A DNA stretch of 8,624 nucleotides from Clostridiales bacterium (GCA_014799585.1 JAAVHU010000030.1:11797-20420); one strand, 5' to 3'; counted from the first letter of the stretch, positions 1 through 6,591 are shown. Made by a program: numbers and translations. The notes: a model not told the origin generated them from the sequence alone.

Positions 1-1391
1 TCATCATAATCAAGCACTGCTTCGTCAAACACTTTGCTTTCTGGTGCAATCTGATCTCCATGCACCTCATCCTTACCGCCGTTAAGCGCCATAAGAAGAA
101 CCTTTGCAAGGTTGCATCTGGCACCGAAGAACTGCATCTGCTTGCCCTCTTTCATAGCAGATACACAGCAGGCGATAGCATAATCATCGCCGTAGTCTTT
201 TCTCATTACATCATCATTTTCATACTGAATAGAATCTGTATCAATAGAAACCTGTGCGCAGAAATTCTTGAAGCCCTGAGGAAGTTTTTGGCTCCAAAGA
301 ACTGTGATATTAGGCTCTGCACTTGAACCAAGGTTATAAAGAGTTTGCAAAACACGGAAAGATGTTTTTGAAACCATATGTTTTCCTTCGTTTGTAACAC
401 CGCCGAGTGAGCAGGTTACCCAAACAGGATCGCCAGCGAACAGATCGTTATATTCAGGCGTACGAAGGTGACGAACAAGACGAAGTTTAACAACAAGATC
501 ATCAATAAGCTCCTGTGCACCCTTTTCATCAAGTGTACCCTCTGCAAAATCTCTTTCAATATAGCAATCAATAAATTCAGCAATTCTGCCGATTGAATTT
601 GCAGCTCCGTTCTGCTCTTTAATTGCACCAAGATAACCGAAATAAAGCCACTGAATCGCTTCTTTTGCATTCTTTGCAGGCACAGAAATATCACAACCGT
701 GATCAAGAGCCATAATTTTAAGCTGATTCATAAATTCAATCTGCTTTGCAAGGTCTTCCATAAGATGAACTGTTTCTTCATCAAGAAAATCCTTTTCGCC
801 AAGTTTCTGCTTATCAAGTTTTTTCTGCTCAATAAGATAATCCATTCCATAAAGAGCAATTCTGCGGTAATCACCAATAATTCTTCCTCTTGCATAAGCA
901 TCGGGAAGACCTGTTAAAATACCTGCGTGACGTGCTTTTTTCATTGTATCTGTATATGCACGGAAAACGCCCGTATTATGCGTTGTTCTGTAAGTGAACT
1001 CATCCTTAATCTTATCAGACATTTCATAGCCGTATGCTTCGCATGCCTGCACAGCGTTTCTATATCCTGCAAACGGAGAAACACCTCTTTTTAAAGGTTC
1101 ATCTGTCTGCAAGCCAACGATAATATCGTCTTCCTTAATAACATAACCCGGCTTATGAGAAAGAAGTGAAAGCACCTTGCTTGTATCCACATCAAGCACA
1201 CCGCCGTTTTTTGTTTCCGCAACAAGAAGCTCATCCAATTTTTTTCTGACTCTGTTTGTTCTTTCTGTTGGACTTTCAAGGAAAGAAGCATCTCCGTCAT
1301 AAGCGGTATAGTTTTTATTTATAAAATCACGAACATTGATGCCGTTGCACCATTCGCCTGTTTTAAATCCTCTCCATGCATCATTCATCAT
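1..1391 (-). CDS. pflB: Pyruvate formate-lyase (formate C-acetyltransferase), N-terminal 463 residues; C-terminus beyond the left edge
   Basis: The enzyme converts pyruvate and CoA to acetyl-CoA and formate in the cytoplasm by glycyl-radical chemistry; it is a main fermentative route in anaerobes. The reading frame is open from 1391 to the window edge. It follows the PflB family from the start (WRGF near residue 6, then NVRDFINKNYT, GLQTDEPLKRG, LTGLPDAYARGRIIGDYRR, EAIQWLYFGYLGAIKEQNGAA, SIDTDSIQYENDD). The catalytic Cys-Cys pair is present at residues 408-409 in DYAIACCVSAM (bases 165-170), followed by GKQMQFFGARCNLAK. Family members have about 740-760 residues, so roughly 280 residues including the C-terminal glycyl-radical loop lie outside. 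Two adjacent ATGs (1391 and 1388) follow AAGGAGG at 1403-1397, with spacings of 5 and 8 nt; either could be used, and I give the first. It is divergent from nrdDG. The activating enzyme pflA is not in the window and may lie downstream of pflB. Family assignment is very secure. Confidence 0.97.
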   Translation of the reverse strand, partial: MMNDAWRGFKTGEWCNGINVRDFINKNYTAYDGDASFLESPTERTNRVRKKLDELLVAETKNGGVLDVDTSKVLSLLSHKPGYVIKEDDIIVGLQTDEPLKRGVSPFAGYRNAVQACEAYGYEMSDKIKDEFTYRTTHNTGVFRAYTDTMKKARHAGILTGLPDAYARGRIIGDYRRIALYGMDYLIEQKKLDKQKLGEKDFLDEETVHLMEDLAKQIEFMNQLKIMALDHGCDISVPAKNAKEAIQWLYFGYLGAIKEQNGAANSIGRIAEFIDCYIERDFAEGTLDEKGAQELIDDLVVKLRLVRHLRTPEYNDLFAGDPVWVTCSLGGVTNEGKHMVSKTSFRVLQTLYNLGSSAEPNITVLWSQKLPQGFKNFCAQVSIDTDSIQYENDDVMRKDYGDDYAIACCVSAMKEGKQMQFFGARCNLAKVLLMALNGGKDEVHGDQIAPESKVFDEAVLDYD

Positions 1392-1490
1392 TTTATCCTC
1401 CTTGATTTTAGCTTTTCCACAAGCTTTATGAATATGTTATGAAATATTGTAACTACATAATAATCATTACAATCTATTTGTTTCGTTAAT

Positions 1491-1519
1491 ATCATAACAA
1501 ACTTATAATGATATTGCAA
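1491..1519 (-). promoter_or_regulatory. Candidate pflB promoter (extended -10)
   Basis: Read on the minus strand, TTGCAA (1519-1514) is followed after exactly 17 bases by TATGAT (1496-1491). A TGn extended -10 element (TGT, 1499-1497) lies directly upstream of the -10. This matches the housekeeping sigma consensus at 4/6 and 5/6 positions. It would start transcription near 1484 and give a leader of about 93 nt. In such AT-rich DNA other promoter pairs are possible, so the call is moderate. Confidence 0.5.
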
Positions 1520-1599
1520 TTGATATTTATTTGCAAAATAAGGACGATTTTTAAATATTTATAGTTAAATTGCACAAAGTTTGAGTTAATTTTAACTAA

Positions 1600-1615
1600 C
1601 CGCAATATATTGTGC
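1600..1615. promoter_or_regulatory. NrdR-like box 1 (distal pair)
   Basis: The 16-mer CCGCAATATATTGTGC agrees with the NrdR consensus as I recall it (ACACWATATATWGTGT) at 13 of 16 positions, with the whole core CWATATATWGTG intact. NrdR is the ATP-cone repressor of ribonucleotide reductase genes and binds paired boxes. The partner box starts 31 bp downstream, three helical turns, which is the classic spacing. The site is in the pflB-nrdD divergent region. Confidence 0.7.
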
Positions 1616-1630
1616 TAAAAATCTTTTTAT

Positions 1631-1646
1631 ACATTATATATTGTGC
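1631..1646. promoter_or_regulatory. NrdR-like box 2 (distal pair)
   Basis: ACATTATATATTGTGC matches the recalled NrdR consensus at 14 of 16 positions and is the best box in the window. It lies 31 bp start-to-start from box 1. It overlaps a possible minus-strand -10 (TATAAT, 1638-1633). It also abuts a weak plus-strand promoter possibility (TTGTGC at 1641, TATTAT at 1665, 18-base spacer), so it is unclear which transcript it controls. Confidence 0.7.
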
Positions 1647-1818
1647 TTTTAATCAATTCACAATTATTATACAATCTGTATTTACACTTTTGTAATAATT
1701 ATGCACAAAAAGGCTGTTTTTCGATATTTTTCGCAGATTTTAAGCCAAAAAAACAAAAAGCACAGGCTTACAAGTAAAATCTACATATCGTTTATTTTTT
1801 GGATTTTTTAAAAACTCG

Positions 1819-1834
1819 GCACAATATATGGTAT
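1819..1834. promoter_or_regulatory. NrdR-like box 3 (proximal, upstream of nrdD -35)
   Basis: GCACAATATATGGTAT matches the recalled NrdR consensus at 13 of 16 positions, including the CACAATATAT half. It sits 17 bases upstream of the nrdD -35 box. With box 4 it would bracket the -35 element, a natural position for repression of nrdDG. Confidence 0.6.
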
Positions 1835-1851
1835 TTTTTCGCAAAAAGTTA

Positions 1852-1880
1852 TTGACAGCTACGCTATATTTTGGTATTAT
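1852..1880 (+). promoter_or_regulatory. nrdDG promoter (consensus -35, extended -10)
   Basis: TTGACA at 1852-1857 is a perfect -35. After a 17-base spacer comes TATTAT at 1875-1880 (5/6 of the -10 consensus), preceded by TGG at 1872-1874, an extended -10 motif. Transcription would begin near 1887, giving a leader of about 97 nt before the nrdD start codon. This is the strongest promoter in the window, and NrdR-like boxes lie upstream of its -35 and within its spacer. Confidence 0.8.
1861..1876. promoter_or_regulatory. Degenerate NrdR-like box 4 (inside the nrdD promoter)
   Basis: ACGCTATATTTTGGTA matches the recalled NrdR consensus at 11 of 16 positions; its left half fits well and its right half poorly. 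It begins 42 bp after box 3, four helical turns, so both boxes would face the same side of the DNA. It lies between the -35 and -10 and runs into the -10. On its own the match is weak; phasing and position are the main support. Confidence 0.4.
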
Positions 1881-1890
1881 GATAAAGCAC

Positions 1891-1933
1891 TGTGCATTGC
1901 GTGTTACCGTTTTGTAACAACTAAAAATGCACA
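1891..1933 (+). promoter_or_regulatory. Nested stem-loop in the nrdD leader
   Basis: An 8-bp outer stem (TGTGCATT 1891-1898 with AATGCACA 1926-1933) encloses a 6-bp inner stem (TGTTAC 1902-1907 with GTAACA 1914-1919). The apical loop has six bases and an asymmetric internal loop of 3/6 bases separates the stems. All pairs are perfect Watson-Crick. The fold would start about four bases after the predicted transcription start. It has no U-tract, so it is not an obvious terminator. It could stabilise or control the nrdD message, or be a double palindrome bound as DNA. I recognise no named riboswitch. Confidence 0.5.
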
Positions 1934-1983
1934 AAACCGTACGTATGTTATATAAATAGTATAGAATATGGGGTATAAGGACT

Positions 1984-4161
1984 ATGAAAATCATTAAAAG
2001 AAACGGCTCAGAAGCAGATTTTGATTTAAATAAAATCATTGTAGCCGTAACAAAAGCAAATGCTGCCTGCGAAAAGGAAGAGCTTTCTGCATCTCAGATT
2101 AAAGACATTGCAGAATATGTTGAATTCAAAATGCAAAAAGCAAACAGAGCCCTTTCTGTTGAAGAAATTCAGGATATCGTTGAAAATCAGATTATGGCTC
2201 AGGGTGCATTTGAGCTTGCAAGAAGATACGTTAAATATCGTTACACAAGAACACTTGTAAGAAAAGCAAACACAACAGATAATCAGATTTTAACGCTTAT
2301 TGAATGCAATAATGAAGAGGTTAAACAGGAAAATTCTAATAAGAATCCAACTGTAAACAGCGTGCAGAGAGATTATATGGCAGGCGAAGTTTCAAAAGAC
2401 CTTACAAAACGTATTCTTTTACCTCCTGATATTGTTGAAGCACACGAAAACGGAATTATTCACTTCCACGATGCAGACTATTTTGCTCAGCATATGCACA
2501 ACTGTGATCTTGTTAACCTTGAAGATATGCTTCAGAACGGAACAGTTATCAGCGGAACAATGATTGAAAAGCCGCACAGCTTTTCAACAGCCTGCAACAT
2601 CGCAACACAGATTATTGCTCAGATTGCTTCAAGCCAGTACGGCGGACAGAGCATCAGCCTTTCCCACCTTGCACCATTCGTTGATTTGAGCCGTAATAAG
2701 TTCAAAAAAGAAGTTCGTGCAGAGCTTGAAGCTGCGGGTGTTGAACCAACAGACGAGCAGGTTAATAAAATTACAGAGCTTCGCGTAAGAGATGAAATCA
2801 CACGCGGTGTTCAAATGATTCAGTATCAGGTTATTACACTGATGACCACAAATGGTCAGGCTCCTTTCGTTACAGTATTTATGTATCTTGACGAAGTTCC
2901 TGAGGGTCAGACAAGAGATGACCTTAAACTTATCATTGAAGAAGTTTTGCGTCAGCGTATAAAGGGCGTTAAAAACGAAAGCGGTGTTTGGATTACACCT
3001 GCATTCCCTAAGCTCATTTATGTTCTTGATGAAGATAATATTACAGAAGGCTCAAAATATTGGGATGTAACCTGCCTTGCTGCTGAATGCACAGCAAAAA
3101 GAATGGTTCCTGATTATATTTCTGCAAAGAAAATGAAGGAACTTAAGGTAGATAAAAACGGCAATTCAAATGTTTACACTTGTATGGGCTGCCGTTCCTT
3201 CCTTACACCTTATGTTGACCCTAAAACAAACGAGCCTAAGTATTATGGCAGATTTAATCAGGGCGTTGTAACTCTTAACCTTGTTGATATCGCTTGTTCA
3301 TCAGGCGGAGATATGACAAAGTTCTGGAATATATTTGATGAAAGACTTGATCTTTGCTATCGTGCTCTTATGTGCCGCCACAACAGACTGCTTGGCACTC
3401 CAAGTGATGTTGCACCTATTCTTTGGCAGTACGGCGCACTCGCAAGACTTAAAAAGGGTGAAACGATTGACAAGCTTCTTTTCGGCGGATATTCAACCAT
3501 TTCACTTGGATATGCAGGCCTTTACGAATGTGTTAAATATATGACAGGCAAGAGCCATACAGATGATGAAGCAAAGGATTTTGCACTTTCAGTTATGCAG
3601 AAAATGAACGATGCATGCCAAACATGGAAGAAGCAGGAAAATATTGACTTCTCTGTTTACGGCACTCCGCTTGAATCAACTACATATAAATTCTCTAAAT
3701 GCCTTCAGAAGCGTTTTGGTAAAATTCCGGGTGTTACAGATAAAAACTATATCACAAACAGCTATCATGTTCACGTAACCGAAGAAATTGATGCATTCAA
3801 GAAACTTTCATTTGAAGCTGAATTCCAGAAACTTTCTCCGGGCGGTGCTATCAGCTATGTTGAAGTTCCGAATATGCAGGATAATATCCCTGCTGTATTA
3901 AGTGTTATGCAGTACATTTATGATCATATTATGTATGCAGAGCTGAATACAAAGAGTGACTACTGCCAGTGCTGTGGATACAACGGTGAAATCAACGTTG
4001 TTGATAACGGCGAGGGTAAACTTGTTTGGAGATGCCCAAACTGCGGAAATGAAGATCAGGACAAAATGAATGTTGCACGCCGCACCTGCGGATACATCGG
4101 CACACAGTTCTGGAATCAGGGCAGAACACAGGAAATTAAAGAAAGAGTGTTACATTTATAA
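1984..4161 (+). CDS. nrdD: Anaerobic (class III) ribonucleoside-triphosphate reductase, catalytic subunit
   Basis: It reduces ribonucleotides to deoxyribonucleotides for anaerobic DNA synthesis, using a glycyl radical installed by NrdG. The 725-residue length is normal for the family. An N-terminal ATP-cone (IIKRNGSEADFDLNKI, roughly residues 3-90) is the allosteric activity site. Catalytic cysteines are recognisable in HMHNCDLVN (Cys174) and YTCMGCRSFL (Cys400/Cys403). ISLGYAGLYE ends in Glu515, the kind of glutamate associated with formate-using enzymes. A zinc site is formed by Cys661/Cys664 and Cys684/Cys687, and the glycyl-radical motif RTCGYIG places the radical on Gly703, 22 residues from the end. 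The ATG is preceded by a modest AAGGA very close to it. Upstream lie a strong promoter and NrdR-like boxes; nrdG follows after one base. Nothing is missing or broken. That formate is the reductant is inferred from the motif and from the pflB neighbour. Confidence 0.97.
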   Translation: MKIIKRNGSEADFDLNKIIVAVTKANAACEKEELSASQIKDIAEYVEFKMQKANRALSVEEIQDIVENQIMAQGAFELARRYVKYRYTRTLVRKANTTDNQILTLIECNNEEVKQENSNKNPTVNSVQRDYMAGEVSKDLTKRILLPPDIVEAHENGIIHFHDADYFAQHMHNCDLVNLEDMLQNGTVISGTMIEKPHSFSTACNIATQIIAQIASSQYGGQSISLSHLAPFVDLSRNKFKKEVRAELEAAGVEPTDEQVNKITELRVRDEITRGVQMIQYQVITLMTTNGQAPFVTVFMYLDEVPEGQTRDDLKLIIEEVLRQRIKGVKNESGVWITPAFPKLIYVLDEDNITEGSKYWDVTCLAAECTAKRMVPDYISAKKMKELKVDKNGNSNVYTCMGCRSFLTPYVDPKTNEPKYYGRFNQGVVTLNLVDIACSSGGDMTKFWNIFDERLDLCYRALMCRHNRLLGTPSDVAPILWQYGALARLKKGETIDKLLFGGYSTISLGYAGLYECVKYMTGKSHTDDEAKDFALSVMQKMNDACQTWKKQENIDFSVYGTPLESTTYKFSKCLQKRFGKIPGVTDKNYITNSYHVHVTEEIDAFKKLSFEAEFQKLSPGGAISYVEVPNMQDNIPAVLSVMQYIYDHIMYAELNTKSDYCQCCGYNGEINVVDNGEGKLVWRCPNCGNEDQDKMNVARRTCGYIGTQFWNQGRTQEIKERVLHL

Positions 4162-4162
4162 T

Positions 4163-4687
4163 ATGAATGTTGCAGAAATAAAAACAAATGATATTGCAAA
4201 CGGAGAGGGCGTTCGTACCTCTCTTTTTGTATCGGGTTGCCGCCACTGTTGCCCCGATTGCTTTAACTATATGGCATGGGATTTCAAATACGGCAAACCG
4301 TTTACAGACGAAACGGAAAAGGAAATTCTTGAGTCAATGGCACCGCCGTGGATTGCAGGCTTATCCATTCTTGGCGGAGAGCCATTTGAACCTGAAAATC
4401 AGGAAACACTTTTAAAACTTGTTTGTGATTTCAAAAAGCAATATCCGAATAAGACCATATGGTGTTACAGTGGATTTACCATTGAAGAGATTACAGGCGA
4501 GGTTGCATCCCGTGCCAAAACAGATATTTCACTTCAGCTGTTAAAAGAAATTGATGTTCTTGTTGACGGCAGATTTGAAAAGGAATTGAAAAACATAATG
4601 CTTAAATTCCGAGGCTCTGAAAATCAAAGGGTTATTGATGTTCAGAAAACATTGCAAGAGAAACAAATAATTTTATATCTTGAATAA
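4163..4687 (+). CDS. nrdG: Anaerobic ribonucleotide reductase-activating enzyme (radical SAM)
   Basis: NrdG reductively cleaves S-adenosylmethionine with a [4Fe-4S] cluster and abstracts hydrogen from the NrdD glycine (Gly703 here) to make the catalytic radical. The 174-residue product has the radical-SAM motif C-x3-C-x2-C at Cys26, Cys30 and Cys33 (VSGCRHCCPDCFN). It also has the NrdG-type GEGVRTSLFVSG lead-in, and GGEP at 71-74 for SAM binding. The ATG at 4163 is one base after the nrdD stop. There is no strong ribosome site, the nearest purine run (GAAAGAG) being about 15 nt upstream, so translation is probably coupled to nrdD. The frame stays open upstream to 4070, but that part overlaps the nrdD end and encodes nothing NrdG-like, so the later start is preferred. 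A terminator follows six bases after the stop codon. Confidence 0.95.
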   Translation: MNVAEIKTNDIANGEGVRTSLFVSGCRHCCPDCFNYMAWDFKYGKPFTDETEKEILESMAPPWIAGLSILGGEPFEPENQETLLKLVCDFKKQYPNKTIWCYSGFTIEEITGEVASRAKTDISLQLLKEIDVLVDGRFEKELKNIMLKFRGSENQRVIDVQKTLQEKQIILYLE

Positions 4688-4692
4688 AATAA

Positions 4693-4733
4693 AAAGCGTT
4701 GACTGAAAATACCAAGTCAACGCTTTAATTTTT
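4693..4733. terminator. Bidirectional rho-independent terminator after nrdG
   Basis: A perfect 12-bp stem (AAAGCGTTGACT 4693-4704 with AGTCAACGCTTT 4715-4726) has a 10-base loop and is followed by AATTTTT on the plus strand. It ends the nrdDG transcript. On the minus strand the same hairpin is followed by TTTTTATTTTATT, so it also terminates leftward transcription, for example read-through from the glycolytic operon or from a lost convergent gene. Confidence 0.93.
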
Positions 4734-4799
4734 CATATTATTAAGTGCATATTCAATGCATTGAACAATAAGCTCAAGAGAAAGCCTTTTTGTTTGTAT
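4725..4799 (-). pseudogene. Possible C-terminal remnant of a lost convergent gene
   Basis: On the minus strand, 24 codons run open from just after a TGA (about 4800) to a TAA at 4727-4725, reading IQTKRLSLELIVQCIEYALNNMKN. The peptide looks like an ordinary amphipathic helix at a protein C-terminus. Its stop codon lies in the right arm of the bidirectional terminator, as expected for a gene that once ended there. There is no start codon, and upstream of the TGA the DNA turns to AT-rich non-coding sequence. I cannot name a family, and 24 open codons could be chance. Confidence 0.25.
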
Positions 4800-4865
4800 T
4801 CAAATAATGAATATATAATTATCATACAATATATGTTACAATCAAAAAAACGCATAACTCCGATT

Positions 4866-5004
4866 TGTCGCGACACAAAATTATTTCATATTAAATATAA
4901 GAAGGCAATAAAAACGGACGAGCAATGCTCGTCCTACAAATTTTAAAATATTAAATATTGTTGCCTGCGGCGGTACGCATCGTGTGTCGCCCTTTACGGC
5001 AGTA
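4866..5004. repeat. Decayed hairpin-rich intergenic repeat remnants
   Basis: Three GC-richer palindromic blocks stand out in AT-rich DNA. They are the perfect palindrome TGTCGCGACA (4866-4875), the hairpin GGACGAGC-AAT-GCTCGTCC (4916-4934), and a 10-bp stem with three G-U pairs on the plus strand (GGCGGTACGC 4969-4978 with GTGTGTCGCC 4982-4991, loop ATC). The last is partly enclosed by TGCC (4962-4965) and GGCA (4998-5001). Motifs such as GGACGAGC-N-GCTCGTCC and TTTGTCGCGACA resemble short non-coding repeats I recall from clostridial genomes. I infer degraded copies of such elements; the boundaries are approximate. Confidence 0.45.
4907..4934 (-). terminator. Probable terminator of the pgk-tpiA-gpmI operon
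   Basis: Read leftward, a perfect 8-bp stem (GGACGAGC / GCTCGTCC, three-base loop) is followed by GTTTTTATT at 4915-4907, the form of a rho-independent terminator. It is about 105 bases beyond the gpmI stop codon, and no better candidate lies closer. The hairpin also looks like part of a repeat element, so the terminator role may have been acquired with the repeat. Confidence 0.6.
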
Positions 5005-5040
5005 AAATTTTCTTCATTTATTAAAATAAAATAAAACTAA

Positions 5041-6567
5041 TTATTTAATAATGCTTTCGCCGTTCATTTCTTTTGGCTGAGCAAGACCCATAACCTTAAG
5101 CATTGTTGGTGCGATATCGCAGAGCTTACCACCCTCACGAACCTCACAAGGATAATTCACAATGATGAAAGGAACAGGATTTGTTGTATGTGCAGTGAAC
5201 GGCTCGCCGTTTTCATCAAGCATTTTATCTGCATTACCGTGGTCGGCAGTTACGAAAAGAACGCCGTCCATTTCCTTAACAGCTTCAACAAGTGAGCCAA
5301 CGCAGTCATCCACCGTTTCAACAGCCTTTACTGCAGCAGGGATAATACCTGTATGGCCAACCATATCGCAGTTTGCAAAGTTTACGATAACAGCATCATA
5401 CTTACCGCTTCTTACAGCCTCATTCAGCTTTTCTGAAACCTCCGGAGCACTCATTTCAGGCATTAAATCAAATGTTGAAATTTTAGGGCTGTCAACAAGA
5501 ATTCTGTCCTCACCCTCATACTGCTTTTCTTCACCGCCGTTGAAAAAGAAGGTTACATGTGCATACTTCTGTGTTTCAGCAATACGAAGCTGTGTTTTAC
5601 CCTGAGCTGAAAGATATTCACCAAGTGTATTTGTTAATGCTTCTGGTCCGAATGCAACCTCAACATTTGGCATTTCAGCATCATACTGTGTCATACAAAC
5701 ATAATTGAGCGGGAAGAAACCATTCTTTCTTTCAAAGCCTGTAAAATCAGCATCAACGAATGTTCGTGTAATCTCTCTTGCACGGTCAGGGCGGAAGTTA
5801 AAGAAGATAACACTGTCATTTGCCTGAACTCTGCCGTCTTTACCAATAACGGTTGGAAGCACAAATTCGTCTGTTAAATGCTTGCCGTCCTCATCAATTG
5901 TCTCATAAGAAGCCTTAACTGCTTCAACGGCATCATCAGCCTGAACACCCTCGCCGTAAACGATAGCCGCATATGCCTTTTCAACTCTATCCCAGATATT
6001 GTCACGGTCCATTGCATAAAATCTGCCCATAACAGAAGCAATTTTACCAACGCCGATTTCCTTCATCTTAGCTTCAAGCTCTTCAAGATAATCAACAGCT
6101 GATGAAGGCGGAACGTCACGTCCGTCAAGCAGAGCGTGAACATAAACATTTTCTACACCGTTTTTCTTTGCCATTTCAAGAAGGCCGTAAAGATGCTCTG
6201 TATGGCTGTGAACACCGCCAGGTGAAACAAGGCCAATAAGGTGAAGTGCCTTATCCTTTGCGTTGTTCATTGCACTGCAAAGAGCAGGATTTTCATATGC
6301 TTCGCCGTCTGCAAAAGCCTTTGTTATACGGGTTAAAGGCTGATAAACAACTCTGCCTGCACCCATATTTGTATGACCAACTTCACTGTTGCCCATCTGA
6401 CCGTCAGGAAGGCCAACATCCATACCCGAAGCGCCGATATATGTCATAGGGCATTCTGCCATAAGTTTATCAAGATTAGGTGTTTTTGCCATTGCGATAG
6501 CATTGCCGTAATCACTTTCGTTTTTACCGAAGCCATCCATTATACATAATACAACCGGTTTTTTCAT
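5041..6567 (-). CDS. gpmI: 2,3-bisphosphoglycerate-independent phosphoglycerate mutase
   Basis: It interconverts 3-phosphoglycerate and 2-phosphoglycerate in lower glycolysis; it is a cytoplasmic, metal-dependent enzyme of the alkaline phosphatase superfamily. The 508 residues match the family's usual ~510. Metal and catalytic residues are all recognisable: Asp11 (IMDGFG), nucleophile Ser61 (GQMGNSEVGHTN), His120 (GGVHSHTEH), Asp148 to Asp151 (DGRD), Arg182/Arg188 (GRFYAMDRD), Arg259/Arg262 (NFRPDR), Asp401 and His405 (CDMVGHTG), Asp442 and His443 (TADHGNAD), and His460 (TAHTTNPVP). The spacing tracks the well-studied Geobacillus enzyme almost residue for residue. The ATG at 6567 is preceded by GGAGG (6583-6579) at a rather long 11-nt spacing. 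It is last of the three glycolytic genes, 69 bases after tpiA, and a hairpin fills most of that gap. No irregularities are seen. Confidence 0.97.
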   Translation of the reverse strand: MKKPVVLCIMDGFGKNESDYGNAIAMAKTPNLDKLMAECPMTYIGASGMDVGLPDGQMGNSEVGHTNMGAGRVVYQPLTRITKAFADGEAYENPALCSAMNNAKDKALHLIGLVSPGGVHSHTEHLYGLLEMAKKNGVENVYVHALLDGRDVPPSSAVDYLEELEAKMKEIGVGKIASVMGRFYAMDRDNIWDRVEKAYAAIVYGEGVQADDAVEAVKASYETIDEDGKHLTDEFVLPTVIGKDGRVQANDSVIFFNFRPDRAREITRTFVDADFTGFERKNGFFPLNYVCMTQYDAEMPNVEVAFGPEALTNTLGEYLSAQGKTQLRIAETQKYAHVTFFFNGGEEKQYEGEDRILVDSPKISTFDLMPEMSAPEVSEKLNEAVRSGKYDAVIVNFANCDMVGHTGIIPAAVKAVETVDDCVGSLVEAVKEMDGVLFVTADHGNADKMLDENGEPFTAHTTNPVPFIIVNYPCEVREGGKLCDIAPTMLKVMGLAQPKEMNGESIIK

Positions 6568-6591
6568 AAAGTATCTTTCCTCCGAAACAAA

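Larger units (their letters stand above)
1392..1983. other. Divergent control region between pflB and nrdD
   Basis: This 592-base stretch is strongly AT-rich and has no credible gene on either strand. Two outward-facing promoters can be read in it, each roughly 95 bases from its start codon, leaving about 330 bases between the two -35 boxes. That central part carries a pair of NrdR-like boxes, and a second pair overlaps the nrdD promoter. A short palindrome (AGTTAA-TT-TTAACT, 1584-1597) abuts the first NrdR-like box; it resembles no operator I can name with confidence. Confidence 0.8.

Noticed and set aside
1435..1499. Inverted TGTTATG / CATAACA pair upstream of pflB as an operator
   Set aside because: The arms are only 7 bp and 51 bases apart in very AT-rich DNA, and one overlaps the candidate -10, so chance is a sufficient explanation.
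1902..1919. Rex redox-repressor operator
   Set aside because: TGTTAC-N6-GTAACA is symmetric, but the Rex-type TTGTTA/TAACAA arms would have to be two bases closer together. I keep it only as a stem-loop.
1740..2039. 99-codon minus-strand reading frame across the nrdD promoter and start
   Set aside because: It overlaps the strong nrdD promoter, the leader and the nrdD N-terminus. Its protein is low-complexity hydrophobic with no recognisable family, typical of a chance frame.
4070..4162. An upstream start for nrdG, adding 31 residues
   Set aside because: The extra part lies wholly within the 3' end of nrdD in another frame and resembles nothing in NrdG. MNVAEIK at 4163 fits the family start and the tight operon spacing.
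4761..4946. 61-codon plus-strand reading frame in the nrdG-gpmI gap
   Set aside because: It has no ribosome site, its composition reflects AT-rich DNA, and it runs through the palindromic repeat blocks, so it is unlikely to be a gene.
5162..5605. 147-codon plus-strand reading frame opposite gpmI
   Set aside because: It is an antisense shadow of the highly conserved gpmI coding sequence and is serine/threonine-rich with no family features.
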